From: Cryomorphaceae bacterium
GTDB lineage: Bacteria; Bacteroidota; Bacteroidia; Flavobacteriales_D; Crocinitomicaceae
Assembly: GCA_027485365.1 (NCBI GenBank)
Contig: JAIXRD010000171.1
Span: forward strand, 1 to 7,672
DNA: 7,672 nucleotides
Direction of reading: 5' to 3'
The notes beneath the pieces are model-generated. The model did not search any database. It had not been told where the DNA came from and saw only the letters and a list, made by a program, of their open reading frames with translations. Shown one piece after another: positions 6,853 through 7,672 of the stretch (within the stretch, counting starts at the first letter, position 1; every line of letters starts with the position of its first letter). The translations under genes were made by a program, and so were the position numbers.

Positions 6853-7004
6853 ATGAGACTTAATATCTATAAGTGTAAAAGTCCTAAAGTCCTAATATCC
6901 AAAAGTCCAAAAGTCCAAAAGTCCCGATGTCTAAAAGTCCCGACGTCCAAAAGTCCCGATGTCTAAAAGTCCCAATGTCCTAGCGTCCCAATGTCCGGAT
7001 ATCT
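6853..7004 (+). repeat. Block 4 of the array: nineteen 8-bp units
   Basis: The longest and most regular block. After three diverged units it runs in perfect 8-base register to 7004. Units ending in GTCC or GTCT alternate in places (AAAAGTCC with CGATGTCT, CGACGTCC), giving a local 16-bp period at 6917-6972. The last unit, GGATATCT, overlaps the stop codon (7003-7005) of the minus-strand hydrolase. Confidence 0.9.
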
Positions 7005-7672
7005 ACTTCCCGTAACGCGCATTGACAATCTCATACACTACATGCTGAATGTTTGTACGAACCCCCATGTCGCGTAGTTTCCAATTGTCCTGGCTTGGAT
7101 GAACCCGATTGGATAGAAACACAAACACCACCTCGTTTTTCGGGTCGGCCCAAGCTAAGGTTCCTGTAAAACCGGAATGACCAAAACTCTGCTGAGAGGC
7201 TAGTACATCACAGGTTCCACCACCTGCCGCTGAAGGCCTATCAAAACCGATTCCGCGCTTATTCCCTGTATATTGAGCTTTTGTAAAATATGTTACCGTT
7301 GATTTATCGAAGAAATGTTGTCCTGCATAGCTTCCGTTATTCAAAAACAATTGCATGATACTCGCTAAATCTGTTGCATTGGAAAAAAGTCCGGCATGCC
7401 CACCAACTCCGCCCAACATGGCAGCACCTGGGTCATGTACATGACCTTGTAACAATTGCTTGCGAAAATATTGGTCGTTTTCCGTTGGGACAATTAGGTT
7501 CTTGTTGTAATATGAAAGCGGTTTGTAATTTATGTAACGAAGTCCCATGAGCGAATAGATGTGGTTTCGGACGTATTGATCTTGTTTCTCACCGGTAAAT
7601 AAATAAAAAATAGGTTGCATGAAATAATAACATAAATCCGAATACACATATTTCTTCTCCTTTAACGGATTA
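7003..7672 (-). CDS. Serine hydrolase, beta-lactamase class C-type domain, C-terminal part (5' end outside window)
   Basis: The minus-strand frame is open to the window edge, so the GTG at 7647 is not the start; 222 codons plus a partial one are visible. It is the C-terminal half of a penicillin-binding/beta-lactamase-like serine hydrolase. YSD at visible residues 10-12 corresponds to the Tyr of the Y-x-N motif, and FGHSGFTG (His165) takes the place of the KTG motif. The SxxK nucleophile motif would lie outside the window. The segments FRKQLLQGHVHDPGAAMLGGVGGHAGLFSN and FVFLSNRVHP are those I know from large Bacteroidota proteins in which a GH3 glycosidase domain is followed by a beta-lactamase domain, linked to cell-wall turnover; the fusion is inferred, not seen. 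The final Gly-Lys-stop is encoded by ACTTCC-type sequence shared with the connectors of the adjacent repeat array. Substrate unknown. Confidence 0.88.
   Translation of the reverse strand, partial: NPLKEKKYVYSDLCYYFMQPIFYLFTGEKQDQYVRNHIYSLMGLRYINYKPLSYYNKNLIVPTENDQYFRKQLLQGHVHDPGAAMLGGVGGHAGLFSNATDLASIMQLFLNNGSYAGQHFFDKSTVTYFTKAQYTGNKRGIGFDRPSAAGGGTCDVLASQQSFGHSGFTGTLAWADPKNEVVFVFLSNRVHPSQDNWKLRDMGVRTNIQHVVYEIVNARYGK

Larger units (their letters stand above)
6703..7004. repeat. Array of about 35 degenerate 8-bp repeats in alternating orientation
   Basis: This fills almost the whole 304-bp gap between two convergent genes. Read in exact 8-base steps it forms four blocks: 6703-6766 (8 units such as TTAGACGT, TAAGACAC), 6777-6800 (3 units), 6803-6842 (5 units such as TAAGACGT, TAAGATGT) and 6853-7004 (19 units). 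Blocks 2 and 4 follow NAANGTCY on the plus strand (AAAAGTCC nine times, CAATGTCC three times, CGATGTCT twice). Blocks 1 and 3 show the same consensus on the minus strand (TAACGTCT, AAATGTCT, AAACGTCC). Connectors are TTTAACTTCC (6767-6776), AA (6801-6802) and TCTTACTTCC (6843-6852). The period of 8 and frequent TAA/TAG triplets exclude a coding role. There is no transposase, IS end or CRISPR-like spacer. RNA from either strand could fold through pairing of opposite blocks. I do not recognise the family; its function is unknown. Confidence 0.95.

Noticed and set aside
6703..7004. CRISPR array or iteron-type replication origin
   Set aside because: The period is 8 bp with no unique spacers, no cas genes and no replication initiator gene nearby; unit orientation alternates.

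Overview
The window looks like a chromosomal segment of a Bacteroidota bacterium, most likely Flavobacteriales. Three things suggest this: protein styles typical of the phylum (an S9 dipeptidyl peptidase, a patatin fused to an outer-membrane barrel, a glycosidase/beta-lactamase-type hydrolase), the lack of Shine-Dalgarno sequences, and two perfect matches to the Bacteroidota -7 promoter element TAnnTTTG, each just upstream of a gene. The family or genus cannot be fixed from the sequence alone.

Layout, left to right. Positions 1-639 (+) hold the catalytic end of a dipeptidyl-peptidase-IV-like serine peptidase that enters from outside the window. Positions 756-2042 (+) hold a complete citrate synthase, closed by a strong intrinsic terminator at 2071-2099. 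A THUMP-domain 23S rRNA guanine-N2 methyltransferase-like gene (2087-3277, -) converges on it, and its last codons lie inside that terminator. Divergent from the methyltransferase, with only about 41 bp between starts, is a patatin-like phospholipase fused to a POTRA-like segment and a C-terminal beta-barrel (3319-5610, +), the type Vd autotransporter layout. Its start is problematic: the best start is a TTG, or an ATG at 3308 if one T is missing. Next is a two-domain VOC (glyoxalase/dioxygenase fold) protein (5640-6698, +) with its own -7 element. The right edge holds the C-terminal part of a serine beta-lactamase-like hydrolase (7003 to the window end, -), probably the tail of a Bacteroidota GH3/beta-lactamase fusion.

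The most unusual element is the 304-bp gap between the last two convergent genes. Almost all of it (6703-7004) is an array of about 35 degenerate 8-bp units. They are arranged in four blocks of alternating orientation and share the consensus NAANGTCY on one strand or the other. Ten-base or 2-base connectors separate the blocks, and a 26-bp segment spanning a block end and connector occurs twice. The last units run into the stop codon of the hydrolase. I do not recognise this as a named repeat family.

The genes do not form one pathway. They look like unrelated housekeeping and envelope functions, mostly transcribed separately. I see no defence system, prophage, insertion sequence, CRISPR array, tRNA or rRNA in the window.
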